From Mesorhizobium sp. M3A.F.Ca.ET.080.04.2.1 (GTDB lineage Bacteria; Pseudomonadota; Alphaproteobacteria; Rhizobiales; Rhizobiaceae), in the NCBI RefSeq assembly GCF_003952525.1, contig NZ_CP034451.1:3658001-3722000 (forward strand): 64,000 bases of DNA, read 5' to 3'. Position 1 is the first letter of the stretch. Every line of letters begins with the position of its first letter. The notes beneath the pieces were generated by a model. That model did no database searches. It was not told the origin of the DNA and worked only from the letters and a program-made list of their open reading frames with translations. The position numbers and the translations under genes are program-made. Of the stretch, positions 8,808-18,293 are shown one piece after another.

Positions 8808-8957
8808 TCAGGGAATGATGCCGAGCACCACCGCGCCAGTGAAAACAAAGGCCAGCGCGAAGACGAGATAAGCGAAAGTGCCGCCATAGGCGGGCCTCCA
8901 GCTTTGCTCAGCGGTCAGCCTCGGGCCCTTGCGCTGGTCGTTCTGGATGTAGGACAT
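8808..8957 (-). CDS. Small single-span membrane protein (49 aa)
   Basis: This is a 49-codon gene beginning at the ATG at 8957, with GGAGG eight bases upstream. The product has a polar, basic N-terminal 24 residues (MSYIQNDQRKGPRLTAEQSW) and one hydrophobic helix of about 20 residues ending at the C-terminus (FAYLVFALAFVFTGAVVLGI). It precedes the LLM oxidoreductase on the same strand with a 148-base gap, so co-transcription is possible. The family is not recognised. The good ribosome-binding site and clean membrane segment make it more likely real than chance. Confidence 0.6.
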   Translation of the reverse strand: MSYIQNDQRKGPRLTAEQSWRPAYGGTFAYLVFALAFVFTGAVVLGIIP

Positions 8958-8983
8958 GGTCGGGCCTCCGTCTCGACCATTAA

Positions 8984-9000
8984 TCTATAAAGTTAGTAGA
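8984..9000. promoter_or_regulatory. Inverted repeat upstream of small membrane gene
   Basis: TCTA and TAGA are separated by nine AT-rich bases (TCTATAAAGTTAGTAGA) within the AT-rich leader in front of the 49-codon gene and the LLM gene. This could be a LysR- or CysB-type operator or a promoter element for a sulfur-controlled unit. Only the symmetry is seen; the regulator is not known. Confidence 0.3.
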
Positions 9001-9180
9001 CTTTGTCGATTGTTATTTTCTGAAGATTTGTGAAATGCTGTTCTCATTTTTTGGCAACTGGCGGATTTTCCTACCCTTCACGAATGAAATGACAAGGCCT
9101 TTGACTGGCCAGACTGGTCTTGGCCATCCCGCTTGTCAGCGATAGCATCGCTCCGAGCGAACAACAGGACGGAGAGCGAC

Positions 9181-9948
9181 ATGGGTGGAAGGCTGGCGGA
9201 CAAGGTCGCCATCATATCGGGCGGCGCGACGGGCATGGGCGGGGCGGCATCCGAGCTGTTTGCCGCCGAAGGCGCCAAGGTTGCGATCGTCGACCGCAAC
9301 GGTGAGGCGGCAGCCGCGACCGCCGCGGCGATCCGCGCGCGCGGCCATGTGGCGGAGCATTTCGTGGCCGATGTTTCCGACGAGGCGCAGGTGGAAGCGG
9401 CGGTGAAGGCGGCGGCCGACAGGCTCGGCCCGGTCACGGTGCTGTTCAATCACGCCGGCACCATCGTGATAAAGCCTTTCCTGGAGACGACCCTGAAGGA
9501 GTGGGACTGGCTGCACGCCGTCAATGTGCGCTCGATGTTCCTGATGACGCGTGCCGTGCTGCCCGGCATGACTGCCGCCGGCGGCGGCTCGATCGTCTGC
9601 ACCTCGTCGATCTCGGCGGTGGCGGCGACGCCGAACGAAGTGCTCTACGACACGACGAAAGGCGCCTGCCACATGTTCGCCCGCGCCATCGCGGTGGAAT
9701 TCCGCGACCGCAACATCCGCTGCAATGCCGTCTGCCCCGGTTTCATCCGCACGCCGCATGGTCTGCGCGAGGTCGCCGACCTCGGCAAGCTCGGCGTCGA
9801 CGTTTCCGACGCCGCCATGGCCGCGCAGCAGGGGCGCATCGGCGAGCCGGAGGAGGTGGCCAAGGCCGCGCTGTTCCTGGCCAGCGACGAATCCAGCTTC
9901 GTCAACGGCGCGCATCTGTTTGTCGACAACGCGTTCACGGCGATCTGA
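9181..9948 (+). CDS. SDR family NAD(P)-dependent oxidoreductase
   Basis: This is a 255-residue classical short-chain dehydrogenase starting at the ATG at 9181 (GGAGAG just upstream). The cofactor loop reads GGATGMGG (residues 14-21, TGxxxGxG type), the acidic residue after strand 2 is in VDRN (prefers NAD(H)), NHAG is the NNAG equivalent, and the catalytic set is Ser143, Tyr156 and Lys160 (YDTTK). It ends just before a terminator-like hairpin shared with the convergent transporter operon. The substrate is unknown, probably a hydroxy-acid, sugar or steroid-like alcohol. Confidence 0.92.
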   Translation: MGGRLADKVAIISGGATGMGGAASELFAAEGAKVAIVDRNGEAAAATAAAIRARGHVAEHFVADVSDEAQVEAAVKAAADRLGPVTVLFNHAGTIVIKPFLETTLKEWDWLHAVNVRSMFLMTRAVLPGMTAAGGGSIVCTSSISAVAATPNEVLYDTTKGACHMFARAIAVEFRDRNIRCNAVCPGFIRTPHGLREVADLGKLGVDVSDAAMAAQQGRIGEPEEVAKAALFLASDESSFVNGAHLFVDNAFTAI

Positions 9949-9967
9949 GGCGTCCCAAGCTTGACGC

Positions 9968-10000
9968 CCTTCCTCTCCCACCGGAGGGGGGAGAGGAAAG
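9968..10000. terminator. Bidirectional terminator-like hairpin
   Basis: A left arm CCTTCCTCTCCC (9968-9979) pairs with GGGAGAGGAAAG (9989-10000) with one mismatch around a short loop. It lies exactly between the convergent ends of the SDR gene and the ABC permease gene. There is no T-run, so it may block transcription only partly or be a relative of the dispersed repeat at 13.6 kb. Confidence 0.5.
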
Positions 10001-10009
10001 AATCCTGCC

Positions 10010-10954
10010 CTACCGCTCCTCCCTGCGGTACGGCTTCAGCAGCGCCGATGGCGCTACCGCATTGCGCGACATGAACGCCATGGCGACGATGGTGAAGATG
10101 AAGGGCAGCATCAGGAACGCTTCGTAAGGGATATGGCCGAGCCCGCTTGCCTGCATGCGCAGCTGCAGGGCGTCGACGAAGGCGAAAAGCAGCGCCGCAC
10201 CAGCCGAGCGCCACGGATCCCAGCGGCCGAACACGACCAGCGCGATCGCCACCCAGCCGCGGCCCGAGACCACGCCGAAGGTGAAGGCGTTGAACTGTGC
10301 CATCGTCAGAAACGCGCCGGCGAGCCCCATCAGCGCGCCGCCGAGGATCACCGCCTGGAAACGCGTCGCGATGACGCTGACGCCGGCGGAATCGGCGGCA
10401 CGCGGGTTCTCGCCGACCATGCGCACCGACAAGCCCCAGGGGGTGCGATAAAGCACGAAGGCGGCGAGCGGGATGGCGAGGATGGCCAGGTAGACCAGCG
10501 TGAACTGATTGAACAGCGCCGGACCCAGGACCGGAACGTCCGCAAGCAGCGGGATCGGCGCCGTCTGGAAGCCCTTGATGCTCGGCGGCACCGATTGCTG
10601 GCCGAAGATCAGCCGGTAGAGAAAATACGCCAGGCCGGAGCAGAACAGCGTCACGCCGATGCCGCAGACATGTTGGCTGAGGCCCAGCGCCACCGTGAAC
10701 AGCGCATGCAGCGCGCCCATCAGCGCGCCGACGAGGACAGCCACCAGCACGCCCAGCCACAGACTGCCGCTGAGGCTGGCGGCGGTGAAGCCGGCCATCG
10801 CCGACAGCAGCATGATGCCTTCGATGCCGAGATTGAGCACGCCGGCGCGCTCGGAAAACATTTCGCCCAGCGTGGCAAAGGCAAGCGGCGTGGCGATGCG
10901 GATGATGGCCGCGAGGAAGCCGACCTGAAAGATCTGCTCGAAAACCGCGCTCAT
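10010..10954 (-). CDS. ABC transporter permease, BMP/nucleoside family (second permease)
   Basis: This is a 314-residue permease of the BPD_transp_2 family. It has about eight to nine hydrophobic segments and the family signature GVLNLGIEGIMLLSAMAGF near residues 38-56. Such permeases pair with a larger permease, a double-domain ATPase and a BMP-type lipoprotein or Tat-exported receptor to import purine nucleosides or related compounds. The start at 10954 overlaps the stop of the preceding permease by ATGA. It is the last gene of the importer operon and ends opposite the SDR gene. Confidence 0.92.
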   Translation of the reverse strand: MSAVFEQIFQVGFLAAIIRIATPLAFATLGEMFSERAGVLNLGIEGIMLLSAMAGFTAASLSGSLWLGVLVAVLVGALMGALHALFTVALGLSQHVCGIGVTLFCSGLAYFLYRLIFGQQSVPPSIKGFQTAPIPLLADVPVLGPALFNQFTLVYLAILAIPLAAFVLYRTPWGLSVRMVGENPRAADSAGVSVIATRFQAVILGGALMGLAGAFLTMAQFNAFTFGVVSGRGWVAIALVVFGRWDPWRSAGAALLFAFVDALQLRMQASGLGHIPYEAFLMLPFIFTIVAMAFMSRNAVAPSALLKPYRREER

Positions 10955-12006
10955 GAGGATGCTCCGACGCGGCGGATGCGGTAGGCGGTGAAGAGCAGCG
11001 CCACCAGCATGGCAAGCAGCGCCGTTCCTTGGATGACCTCGCTGAGGAAGGCCGGCACGCCGGTGGCGCGCGACATCGCCTCGGCGCCGGTCATGACCGC
11101 AGCCAGGAAAATCGCCGCCGGCACCACCCCGAGCGGGTTGAGCCTGGCCAGCATGGCGACGACGATGCCGGAGTAGCCATACCCCGGCGAGATGTCGCTC
11201 ATCACCTGGAAGTGTACGCCGCCGACCTCGCCGACGCCGGCAAGCCCGGCCAGCGCACCGGAGAGCAGCGCGGTGGAGAGCAGCACGCGCTGCACGTTGA
11301 TGCCGCCATAACGCGCCGCTTCCGGGTTCTCGCCGGTGACGCGGATCCGGAAGCCGAGCGTCGTGCGCGCGATCAGGAACCAGCAAAGCGGTGCGGCGAT
11401 CAGCGCCGCGATCACGCCGAGATGCAGCCGCGTACCCTCGATCAATACCGGGAAATTGGCCGCATCCTCGATCGGCGGCGAGATGGGATAGCCGCTGAAA
11501 CTATCCTTCCACGGCCCCTCGATCAGCGCCATCAGCGCATAGTAGATCACCGAGTTGAGCAGCAGCGAGCTCACCACATCGTCGACCTTGAATTTGACCC
11601 GCAGCGTCGCCGGCACCAGCGCCACGGCGGCGCCGGCCGCCGCGCCTATCAGAACCATCAAAAGCATGGCGAGGTAACCGGGCATCGGGATCGCGCCGAC
11701 GGCGCAGCTCGCAACCGCGCCGGCCAGCAGCTGGCCCTCTGCGCCGATGTTCCAGAATTTGGCGCGGAAGGCGATCGCCACGGCAAGTCCCGTGAAGATC
11801 ATCGGCGCAGCGCGCACCAGCGTCTCGGTGATGGCATAGCTGTCGCCGAGCGATGCCGACAGCATCACGCCATAGGCCTCGATCACACCGGCGCCGGCGA
11901 TCGCGATCAGGCCGCTGCACAAAACCAGGGCTGCGACGATCGCAAGCAGCGGCAATGCAAGGTTGAACCATGCGGGCGTCGCGCTGCGGGCTTCGAGGCG
12001 AAACAT
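10951..12006 (-). CDS. ABC transporter permease, BMP/nucleoside family (first permease)
   Basis: This is a 351-residue BPD_transp_2 permease with about nine to ten hydrophobic segments. It carries KFWNIGAEGQLLAGAVA (the counterpart of the NLGIEG motif) and the cytoplasmic loop with TGENPEAARYGGINV that contacts the ATPase. Its ATG shares one base with the stop of the ATPase gene (TGATG), and its stop overlaps the next permease, so the three are translationally coupled. The substrate class (nucleoside or autoinducer-like compounds) follows from the BMP receptor upstream. Confidence 0.92.
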   Translation of the reverse strand: MFRLEARSATPAWFNLALPLLAIVAALVLCSGLIAIAGAGVIEAYGVMLSASLGDSYAITETLVRAAPMIFTGLAVAIAFRAKFWNIGAEGQLLAGAVASCAVGAIPMPGYLAMLLMVLIGAAAGAAVALVPATLRVKFKVDDVVSSLLLNSVIYYALMALIEGPWKDSFSGYPISPPIEDAANFPVLIEGTRLHLGVIAALIAAPLCWFLIARTTLGFRIRVTGENPEAARYGGINVQRVLLSTALLSGALAGLAGVGEVGGVHFQVMSDISPGYGYSGIVVAMLARLNPLGVVPAAIFLAAVMTGAEAMSRATGVPAFLSEVIQGTALLAMLVALLFTAYRIRRVGASS

Positions 12007-13517
12007 CAGGCGTGGCCCTCCGCGCCGGTCATCATCAGGCCGAGCCTTGCCACGGTGGCGTCCGCGCTGGCCAACGTGCCGGCGATGCGGCCCTCATACA
12101 TGACCGCGACGCGATCCGAGAGCATCAGCAGTTCCTCGAGATCCTCGCTGATGACGACAATGCCGCAGCCCTTGGCCCGCATGGCAAGAAACCTGTCGTG
12201 GATGAAGCGGGCAGCGCCGATGTCGAGGCCGCGCGTCGGCTGCGAGACGATCAGCACCTTGGGATCGAAGGCCAACTCGCGCGCCAGCAGCGCTTTCTGC
12301 AGATTGCCGCCCGAGAGCGCGCCGGCGCGCACCATCGGCCCGGGGCAGCGTATGTCATAGGCCTTGATCTGCGCTTCGGCGAAGGCGCGAATCGCGGCGG
12401 GATTGAGCAGGCCTTTGCGGCTGAAGGCATCGGTGGCGACGCGCGGCAACACCATCGAATCGGCGAGCGGCAGGTTGGTCACCAGGCCGGTCGTCATCCG
12501 GTCCTCGGGAATGCGGCCGAGACCCAGCGCCTGCAGCTCGCGCGGCGCGTATCGGGTGACTGTTTTGCCGGCGATCGCCATCGTGCCGGCGTTGGGCACC
12601 AACATGCCGGAGATCACATCGGCGAGCGCGCGCTGGCCATTGCCGGAAACGCCGGCGATGCCGAGGATTTCGCCCGCGCGCACAAAGAGCGAGACGCCAC
12701 GCAGCGGCGTGCCTGGATGAGCCGACGTCGAAATGCCGTCCAGCGTCAACACCGAGGCGCCGGGCGTCGCCGCCTGTTTGGTCGGCGGCACGATCTCGTG
12801 GCCGCACATCAGTTTCGCCATTTCGGCCGAAGTGGTGCTTGCCGGATGGTCGACACGGCCGGCCACCTTGCCGTGGCGGAGCACCACGCAGCGATGGGTC
12901 AGCGCCCGCACCTCGTTGAGCTTGTGCGAGATGAAGATGATGCCGAGGCCTTGAGCCGCCATCGAGCGCAGGGCGGCGAACAGGCCATCGACCTCGTTCG
13001 GCGCCAGCACCGCCGTCGGCTCGTCGAGGATCAAGAGCCTGGCGCCGCGAAACAGCGCCTTGATGATTTCCAACCGCTGCTGCTCGCCGACCGACAGCGC
13101 CGAGACCGGCAGGTTTGGATCGAGGCTCAGCCCATGCCGATGGCCGATCTCCTTCAGCCGCGCCAGCCCGCCGGCGCGATCTATCCGGCCCGACTTGCCG
13201 GGGATGCCGATCAGCAGATTCTCCAGCACCGTCAGGCGTGGCGCCAGATGAAAATGCTGGTGCACCATGCCGATGCCGGCGGCGAGCGCATCCGCCGAAT
13301 TGTGAATGGCGACCGGCCTGCCCCCGACCAGGATCTCGCCGGCATCCGGGGCATAGGCGCCGAACAGCACGTTCATCAGCGTCGTCTTGCCGGCACCGTT
13401 CTCGCCGAGCAGGCCGAGGATCTCGCCGGGCGCGACGCTGAGATCGATGGCCTCGTTCGCCTTGACGGCGCCGAAGCTCTTGGTGATGCCGCGCATTTCG
13501 ATCAAAGGGGCGGACAA
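12006..13517 (-). CDS. ABC transporter ATP-binding protein, double NBD (BMP/nucleoside family)
   Basis: This is a 503-residue protein with two nucleotide-binding domains. The first has GLLGENGAGKTTL, VGEQQRLEIIKAL and LILDEPTAVL. The second has the degenerate GIAGVSGNGQRALAD, a GGNLQKALLAREL signature and a SQPTRGLDIGA Walker B, as normal in RbsA/NupO-like ATPases. The frame stays open to 13598, but the first 20 extra codons are made by a dispersed repeat. The TTG at 13517 with GGGAG five bases upstream gives the normal family length and is chosen; it remains a judgement. Confidence 0.9.
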   Translation of the reverse strand: MSAPLIEMRGITKSFGAVKANEAIDLSVAPGEILGLLGENGAGKTTLMNVLFGAYAPDAGEILVGGRPVAIHNSADALAAGIGMVHQHFHLAPRLTVLENLLIGIPGKSGRIDRAGGLARLKEIGHRHGLSLDPNLPVSALSVGEQQRLEIIKALFRGARLLILDEPTAVLAPNEVDGLFAALRSMAAQGLGIIFISHKLNEVRALTHRCVVLRHGKVAGRVDHPASTTSAEMAKLMCGHEIVPPTKQAATPGASVLTLDGISTSAHPGTPLRGVSLFVRAGEILGIAGVSGNGQRALADVISGMLVPNAGTMAIAGKTVTRYAPRELQALGLGRIPEDRMTTGLVTNLPLADSMVLPRVATDAFSRKGLLNPAAIRAFAEAQIKAYDIRCPGPMVRAGALSGGNLQKALLARELAFDPKVLIVSQPTRGLDIGAARFIHDRFLAMRAKGCGIVVISEDLEELLMLSDRVAVMYEGRIAGTLASADATVARLGLMMTGAEGHA

Positions 13518-13551
13518 GGGTGCTCCCGAACTTGTTAGGGCGTGCCCTTCG

Positions 13552-13704
13552 CCCCCCTCTGGCCTGCCGGCCATCTCCCCCTCAAGGGGGGAGATCAAAT
13601 GTCACACCGGCCTTCGCTAACTTTCGCGGTGAATGATGACACCATCGGCGAAGCTGCCAATCTCCCCCCTTGAGGGGGAGATGTCCGGCAGGACAGAGGG
13701 GGTG
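13552..13704. repeat. Inverted pair of dispersed repeat units
   Basis: The unit reads CCCCCTCTGGCCTGCCGG, then CATCTCCCCCTCAAGGGGGGAGAT (13552-13595). An inverted copy occupies about 13660-13704 (TCTCCCCCCTTGAGGGGGAG then ATGTCCGGCAGGACAGAGGG). Each unit is itself a hairpin and the two together make a large cruciform. It sits between the BMP receptor gene and the ATPase gene of the same operon, where it may lower expression of downstream genes or stabilise the receptor mRNA. Confidence 0.8.
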
Positions 13705-13732
13705 GCTAGGCGCCAACCCCGAAACGAAGCGC

Positions 13733-14758
13733 TCAATCCGAAACCGGCGTGTTCTCGTCGACATCGACGCGGAAATTGCCTTCGAGGATCTCGGCCTTCT
13801 TCTTCTCGACCAGTTCCTTGACCTCGGCCGGCAGCGTCTTGTCGAACTTGTGGTAGGGCGCCAGATACGAGCCGCCCTTGCTCATGCGCGAGAAGTCGCC
13901 GTAGTCCTGCGCGGTGAAGACGCCGGCCTTGACCAGCTTGATGGCCTGCGAGACGGTCGGATACATGTCCCAGACCGGACCGGTGATCACCGTGTCGGGG
14001 CCGAGGCTCGACTGGTCTGACATGTTGGAGATGGCAAGAATCTTCTTCTCCACCGCCGCCTCGATGACGCCGAAGCGCTCGGCATAGATGACGTCGACAC
14101 CGGCATCGATCTGCGCCACGGCCGCTTCCTTGGCCTTCGGCGGATCGAAGAAGGAGCCGATGAAGGCGACCTTTCTCTTGACGTTCGGGTTGACCTCCTT
14201 GGCGCCGGCGAAGAAGGCATTGACCAGCCGGTTCACTTCCGGAATGCCCATCGCCGCCACGGCGCCGACGGTGCCCGACTTCGACATCTTGCCGGCGATC
14301 AGACCGGACAGATAGGCCGGCTCGTGGATCCAGTTGTCGAAGACGCCGAAATTGGGTTCGGCCGGACCGGCGCCGGAACCGAACAGCCAGGCCGTCTTCG
14401 GGAACTGCTTGGCGGTGCGGCGCGATTCGCGTTCGGCCGCGAAGGCATCGCCCAGCACCAGCTGATAGCCGCCCTGCGCATATTCGCGCATGACGCGGCT
14501 GAAGTCGGCTGTCTGCACCTTTTCCGACCATTTGTATTCGATGCCCAGCTCCTTCTCGGCCTTCTGCAGGGCGACGTGGATCTGGTTGTCCCACGGCTCC
14601 TCGATCGGCGTGGCGAAGATCGCCGCCACCTTCAGCTTCTTGTCCTTGGCGAAGGCAGCAGCCGGCATCATGGCCGCTGCCAAGCCAAGCGCACCGATCT
14701 CCAGCACGTTGCGCCGCGACAGGCCGGCGCGCTGCATTTTGCTATCATCGTGTTTCAT
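13733..14758 (-). CDS. BMP family ABC transporter substrate-binding protein
   Basis: This is a 341-residue periplasmic receptor of the Bmp (basic membrane protein/PnrA-like) family, which in characterised members binds purine nucleosides. It starts at the ATG at 14758 with GAGGGG upstream. Residues 1-40 hold a twin-arginine-like signal (LSRRNVLEIGALGLAAAMMP) ending near AFA. The mature part begins KLKVAAIFATPIEEPWDNQ and contains the two alternating alpha/beta lobes of the family. It is the first gene of the importer operon, followed by ATPase and two permeases, so the importer is complete. Confidence 0.93.
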   Translation of the reverse strand: MKHDDSKMQRAGLSRRNVLEIGALGLAAAMMPAAAFAKDKKLKVAAIFATPIEEPWDNQIHVALQKAEKELGIEYKWSEKVQTADFSRVMREYAQGGYQLVLGDAFAAERESRRTAKQFPKTAWLFGSGAGPAEPNFGVFDNWIHEPAYLSGLIAGKMSKSGTVGAVAAMGIPEVNRLVNAFFAGAKEVNPNVKRKVAFIGSFFDPPKAKEAAVAQIDAGVDVIYAERFGVIEAAVEKKILAISNMSDQSSLGPDTVITGPVWDMYPTVSQAIKLVKAGVFTAQDYGDFSRMSKGGSYLAPYHKFDKTLPAEVKELVEKKKAEILEGNFRVDVDENTPVSD

Positions 14759-14955
14759 GGAAGTGCCCCTCTGTTCGACGGCCGTGTCGAGCCGGCCGTT
14801 CAAATGTCAGACGCCAGGACTATGGAACGACGCCCGAGTTTTGTCCACATGGTCAAATTTGACCTGTGGCCGCTTTGCAAGCTGCGAGCATTTGCATCGC
14901 TGCTCGAAAACATGCAGACATGGCGCCTCCCACAATCGATGGCAGCGGAGGGGAC

Positions 14956-16332
14956 ATGGCCGAAGTAGCAGTGCAGCGGGCGACAGGGCGCGGCATCTGG
15001 GGCTGGATGTTCTTCGACTGGGCGGCACAGCCTTTCTTCACGGTCGTCACCACCTTCATCTTCGGGCCCTATTTCGTGTCGCGCATGGCAAGCGATCCGA
15101 CCACCGGGCAGGCGTCCTGGGGCTACGGCATCGCCGCAGCCGGACTGGTCATCGCCGTGCTTTCGCCGGTGCTCGGCTCGATCGCCGACCAGACGGGTCC
15201 GCGCAAACCCTGGATCGCCTTCTTCGCGGCGATCAAGATCACAAGCCTTGCGCTGCTATGGTTCGCGGCACCGGGTTCGAACCTGTTCCTGGTCGTGCTG
15301 CTATTCTCGCTCGCCTCGGTGGCGGCGGAATTCTCCACCGTCTTTAACGATTCGATGATGCCGCGCCTGGTGCCGAAGGAGGAGATCGGCAGGATTTCCA
15401 ATGTCGCCTGGGGGCTTGGCTATCTCGGCGGCATGATCGCGCTGATCTTTGTCGTGCTGTTCCTGGCCGGCAATCCGGACACCGGCAAGACGCTTATCGG
15501 CCTCGACCCGCTGTTCGGGCTCGACCCGAAGCTCGGCGAAGATGCGCGCGCCACCGGACCGCTGTCGGCAGGCTGGTACTTCCTGTTCATCCTGCCGATG
15601 TTCTTGTTCACGCCCGACGCCAGCAGGGGCATCGCGATGGGGCCGGCGGTGCGCGAGGGTCTGTCGGAACTCAAATCCACGCTCTTCGAGGTGCGCCGGC
15701 GCGCCGGCATCTTCCGCTTCCTCGTCGCCCGCATGATCTACCAGGACGGCGTCAACGCGCTGCTGGCGCTCGGCGGCACCTTCGCCGCCGGCATGTTCAA
15801 CTGGTCGATTACCGAGATCGGCATGTTCGGCATCATCCTCAACGTCGTGGCCATCTTCGGCTGCTGGATCGCGGCACGGATCGATACCGCGCTCGGCTCC
15901 AAGGCAGTGGTGATGATTGCGCTGGTCATGCTGTCGGTCGCAACGGTCGGTGTCGTCTCGACTGGTCCGGGCTTCACGCTGCTGGGCCTGATCCAGCTCC
16001 CGAGCGCCGATTCCGGCGGGCTGTTCGGCACCGCGGCCGAGAAGGCCTATATCCTTTATGGCCTGCTGATCGGCCTGGCGTTCGGGCCGGTGCAGGCCTC
16101 ATCCCGCTCCTACATGGCGCGCAGCGTCACGGCGGCCGAGTCCGGCCGCTACTTCGGCATCTATGCGCTGGCCGGCCGGGCGACGAGTTTCCTCGCGCCC
16201 TTCATGGTGGCGACCATCACCGCCGTGAGCGATTCGGCACGGCTCGGCATGGCGGCGATCATCCTGTTCCTCGGCGTCGGCTTGGCGATCCTGGTCAGGA
16301 CGCCGTACCCGGCGGATCGGCCGGTGGAGTAG
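14956..16332 (+). CDS. MFS transporter, UMF1/Atg22-like family
   Basis: This is a 458-residue membrane protein with about 12 hydrophobic segments. The start is the ATG at 14956, preceded by GGAGGGG; the frame is open upstream to 14866 without a site. The N-terminal WGWMFFDWAAQPFFTVVTTFIFGPYF motif is the mark of the UMF1 (unknown major facilitator) family related to fungal vacuolar Atg22 exporters of amino acids. The direction and substrate of the bacterial members are unknown. It is divergent from the BMP importer operon and shares its roughly 200-base upstream region. Confidence 0.87.
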   Translation: MAEVAVQRATGRGIWGWMFFDWAAQPFFTVVTTFIFGPYFVSRMASDPTTGQASWGYGIAAAGLVIAVLSPVLGSIADQTGPRKPWIAFFAAIKITSLALLWFAAPGSNLFLVVLLFSLASVAAEFSTVFNDSMMPRLVPKEEIGRISNVAWGLGYLGGMIALIFVVLFLAGNPDTGKTLIGLDPLFGLDPKLGEDARATGPLSAGWYFLFILPMFLFTPDASRGIAMGPAVREGLSELKSTLFEVRRRAGIFRFLVARMIYQDGVNALLALGGTFAAGMFNWSITEIGMFGIILNVVAIFGCWIAARIDTALGSKAVVMIALVMLSVATVGVVSTGPGFTLLGLIQLPSADSGGLFGTAAEKAYILYGLLIGLAFGPVQASSRSYMARSVTAAESGRYFGIYALAGRATSFLAPFMVATITAVSDSARLGMAAIILFLGVGLAILVRTPYPADRPVE

Positions 16333-16340
16333 AGACGCTT

Positions 16341-16464
16341 CGATAATTCTACTCCGCTGGCCGCCTGCCGCGGTTTTCTGCGCTTCCGGTGCTCACGGAC
16401 TCAACCTCCGCTCCGCTCCGGTTCTCGAAAACCACATCAGTCGACTCAGCGGAGCGAATTCTCG
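16341..16464. repeat. Imperfect palindromic element between convergent genes
   Basis: The left arm at 16341-16359 (CGATAATTCTACTCCGCTG) is the near reverse complement of 16447-16464 (CAGCGGAGCGAATTCTCG). Inside it GGTTTTC and GAAAACC form a second pair. The element fills the space between the MFS gene and the convergent purH and could fold into one long stem that ends transcription from both sides. Confidence 0.5.
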
Positions 16465-16487
16465 AACATCTCTGCGCCCAGCAGCAC

Positions 16488-18104
16488 TCAATGCCTGAAG
16501 TGGCGGACTCCGGTGAAGACCATGGCGATGCCGTGCTCGTCGGCGGCGGCGATCACGTCCTCGTCGCGCATCGAGCCGCCGGGCTGGATCACCGCCGTGG
16601 CGCCGGCCTCGATCGCCGACAGCAGGCCATCGGCAAAGGGGAAGAATGCGTCGGAGGCGACGACCGAGCCCTTGGTCAGCGGTTCGGCAACGCCCGCTGC
16701 TTCGGCCGCGTCGAGCGCCTTGCGGGCGGCGATGCGAGAGGAATCGACGCGGCTCATCTGGCCGGCGCCGATGCCGACGGTGGCGCCGTCCTTGACATAG
16801 ACGATGGCATTCGACTTGACGTGCTTGGCGACGCGGAAGGCGAATTTGAGATCGGTCATCTCGGCCGGCGTCGGCGCGCGCTTCGTCACCACCTTGAGCT
16901 CGAGATCATCGACCACCGCGTTGTCGCGGCCCTGCACCAGCAAGCCGCCGGCGACGGACTTCACCACCGTGCCGGCGGCGCGCGGATCCGGTAGGCCGCC
17001 GGTGACGAGAAGGCGCAGGTTTTTCTTCGCCGCGACGATCGCGGCGGCTTCATCGGTCGCGCCAGGCGCGATGATGACCTCGGTGAAGGTCTTCACGATC
17101 TCTTCCGCCGCTTCGGCATCGAGCGTGCGGTTCATTGCGACGATGCCGCCGAAGGCCGAGACCGGATCGCAGGCCAATGCTTTGGCGTAGGCGGCTTTGA
17201 GCGTTTCACCCTCGGCCACGCCACAGGGATTGGCGTGCTTGATGATGGCGATCGCCGCCGCGCGGGCGGGATCGAACTCGCCGACCAGCTCGAAGGCGGC
17301 ATCGGTGTCGTTGATGTTGTTGTAGGAAAGCTGCTTGCCCTGCAACTGCCTGGCGGTGGCCACGCCCGGGCGCTTGTCGCCCGAAAGATAGAAGCCGGCG
17401 TCCTGGTGCGGGTTCTCGCCATAGCGCATGACCTGGTCGAGATGACCGCCGAAAGCGCGCCATGTCGGATGCTCGATCTCCAGCGCCTCGGCAAACCAGC
17501 CGGAGATCGCCGCGTCATAGGTCGCGGTGCGGGCAAAGGCCTTGGCCGCCAGCTTCTTGCGGAAATCGAGCGACAGCGAGCCGAAGTTCATCTCCAGCGC
17601 ATTGACCACCGATGCGTAGTCGGCAGGATCGGTGACGATCGCGACATAGGCATGGTTCTTGGCCGAGGCGCGGATCATTGCCGGGCCGCCGATGTCGATG
17701 TTCTCGACGATCGACGCGTAGCCGGCGCCGGAGCGGCGGACCTCCTGGAAAGGGTAAAGGTTGGAGACGACAAGGTCGATCGGTTCGATGCGGTGATCGT
17801 GCATCGCCTTGGCATGGTCGGGGTCGTCGCGCACGCCGAGGAGCGCGCCGTGCACCGACGGATGCAAGGTCTTGACGCGGCCGTCCATGATTTCCGGGAA
17901 GCCGGTCAGTTCCGAAACATCGCGAACCGCCAAGCCCGCCTCGGCGATCGCTTTCGCCGTGCCGCCGGTGGAGACCAGCTCGACGCCGGCCGCGGCGAGC
18001 GCCCTGGCGAAATCGACCAGGCCGGTCTTGTCGAAGACGGAAAGCAGCGCACGGCGGACCGGAACGAGATCGGGCGCGGGAATGTTCTTGGCGGGGACTG
18101 CCAT
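16488..18104 (-). CDS. purH: Bifunctional AICAR formyltransferase / IMP cyclohydrolase
   Basis: This is a 538-residue PurH catalysing the last two steps of de novo IMP synthesis. The N-terminal cyclohydrolase domain (about 1-200) starts with [12 protein letters not shown] and holds STGGTAKA and [12 protein letters not shown]. The C-terminal transformylase domain includes [21 protein letters not shown] and the [10 protein letters not shown] region. The ATG at 18104 is chosen over an in-frame GTG at 18122. Upstream on the same strand lie a heparinase-like gene, rsmB and htpX, an arrangement I recall from other Rhizobiales. Confidence 0.97.
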   Translation of the reverse strand: MAVPAKNIPAPDLVPVRRALLSVFDKTGLVDFARALAAAGVELVSTGGTAKAIAEAGLAVRDVSELTGFPEIMDGRVKTLHPSVHGALLGVRDDPDHAKAMHDHRIEPIDLVVSNLYPFQEVRRSGAGYASIVENIDIGGPAMIRASAKNHAYVAIVTDPADYASVVNALEMNFGSLSLDFRKKLAAKAFARTATYDAAISGWFAEALEIEHPTWRAFGGHLDQVMRYGENPHQDAGFYLSGDKRPGVATARQLQGKQLSYNNINDTDAAFELVGEFDPARAAAIAIIKHANPCGVAEGETLKAAYAKALACDPVSAFGGIVAMNRTLDAEAAEEIVKTFTEVIIAPGATDEAAAIVAAKKNLRLLVTGGLPDPRAAGTVVKSVAGGLLVQGRDNAVVDDLELKVVTKRAPTPAEMTDLKFAFRVAKHVKSNAIVYVKDGATVGIGAGQMSRVDSSRIAARKALDAAEAAGVAEPLTKGSVVASDAFFPFADGLLSAIEAGATAVIQPGGSMRDEDVIAAADEHGIAMVFTGVRHFRH

Positions 18105-18182
18105 GGGCTGGCGGCCTTTCACAGCTGATTGGAGTGTTCGCGGGCCCTAGCATATGAGGCCTGGAAATCAAACCGCACGGAC

Positions 18183-18290
18183 ATAAAGCGCGTCGTTCTG
18201 AGAGGGATGCAGGCGACGCGCTGTAAGTTTCGTTTGGATGCCTGCCGCTGTGTCCGAACCGCTGCACACTTCTGAGCGACATGGATTGGG
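18183..18290. repeat. Mosaic palindromic repeat upstream of purH
   Basis: AGCGCGTCG (18187-18195) pairs with CGACGCGCT (18214-18222) around an 18-base loop. After it comes a degenerate copy of the element that reads CCGCTGCACACTTCTGAGCGACATG. From memory, the better-conserved form of this element with TTTTGGGCGACATG is scattered in Mesorhizobium genomes. It fills the gap between the heparinase gene and purH and may separate their transcripts. Confidence 0.5.
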
Positions 18291-18293
18291 CGA

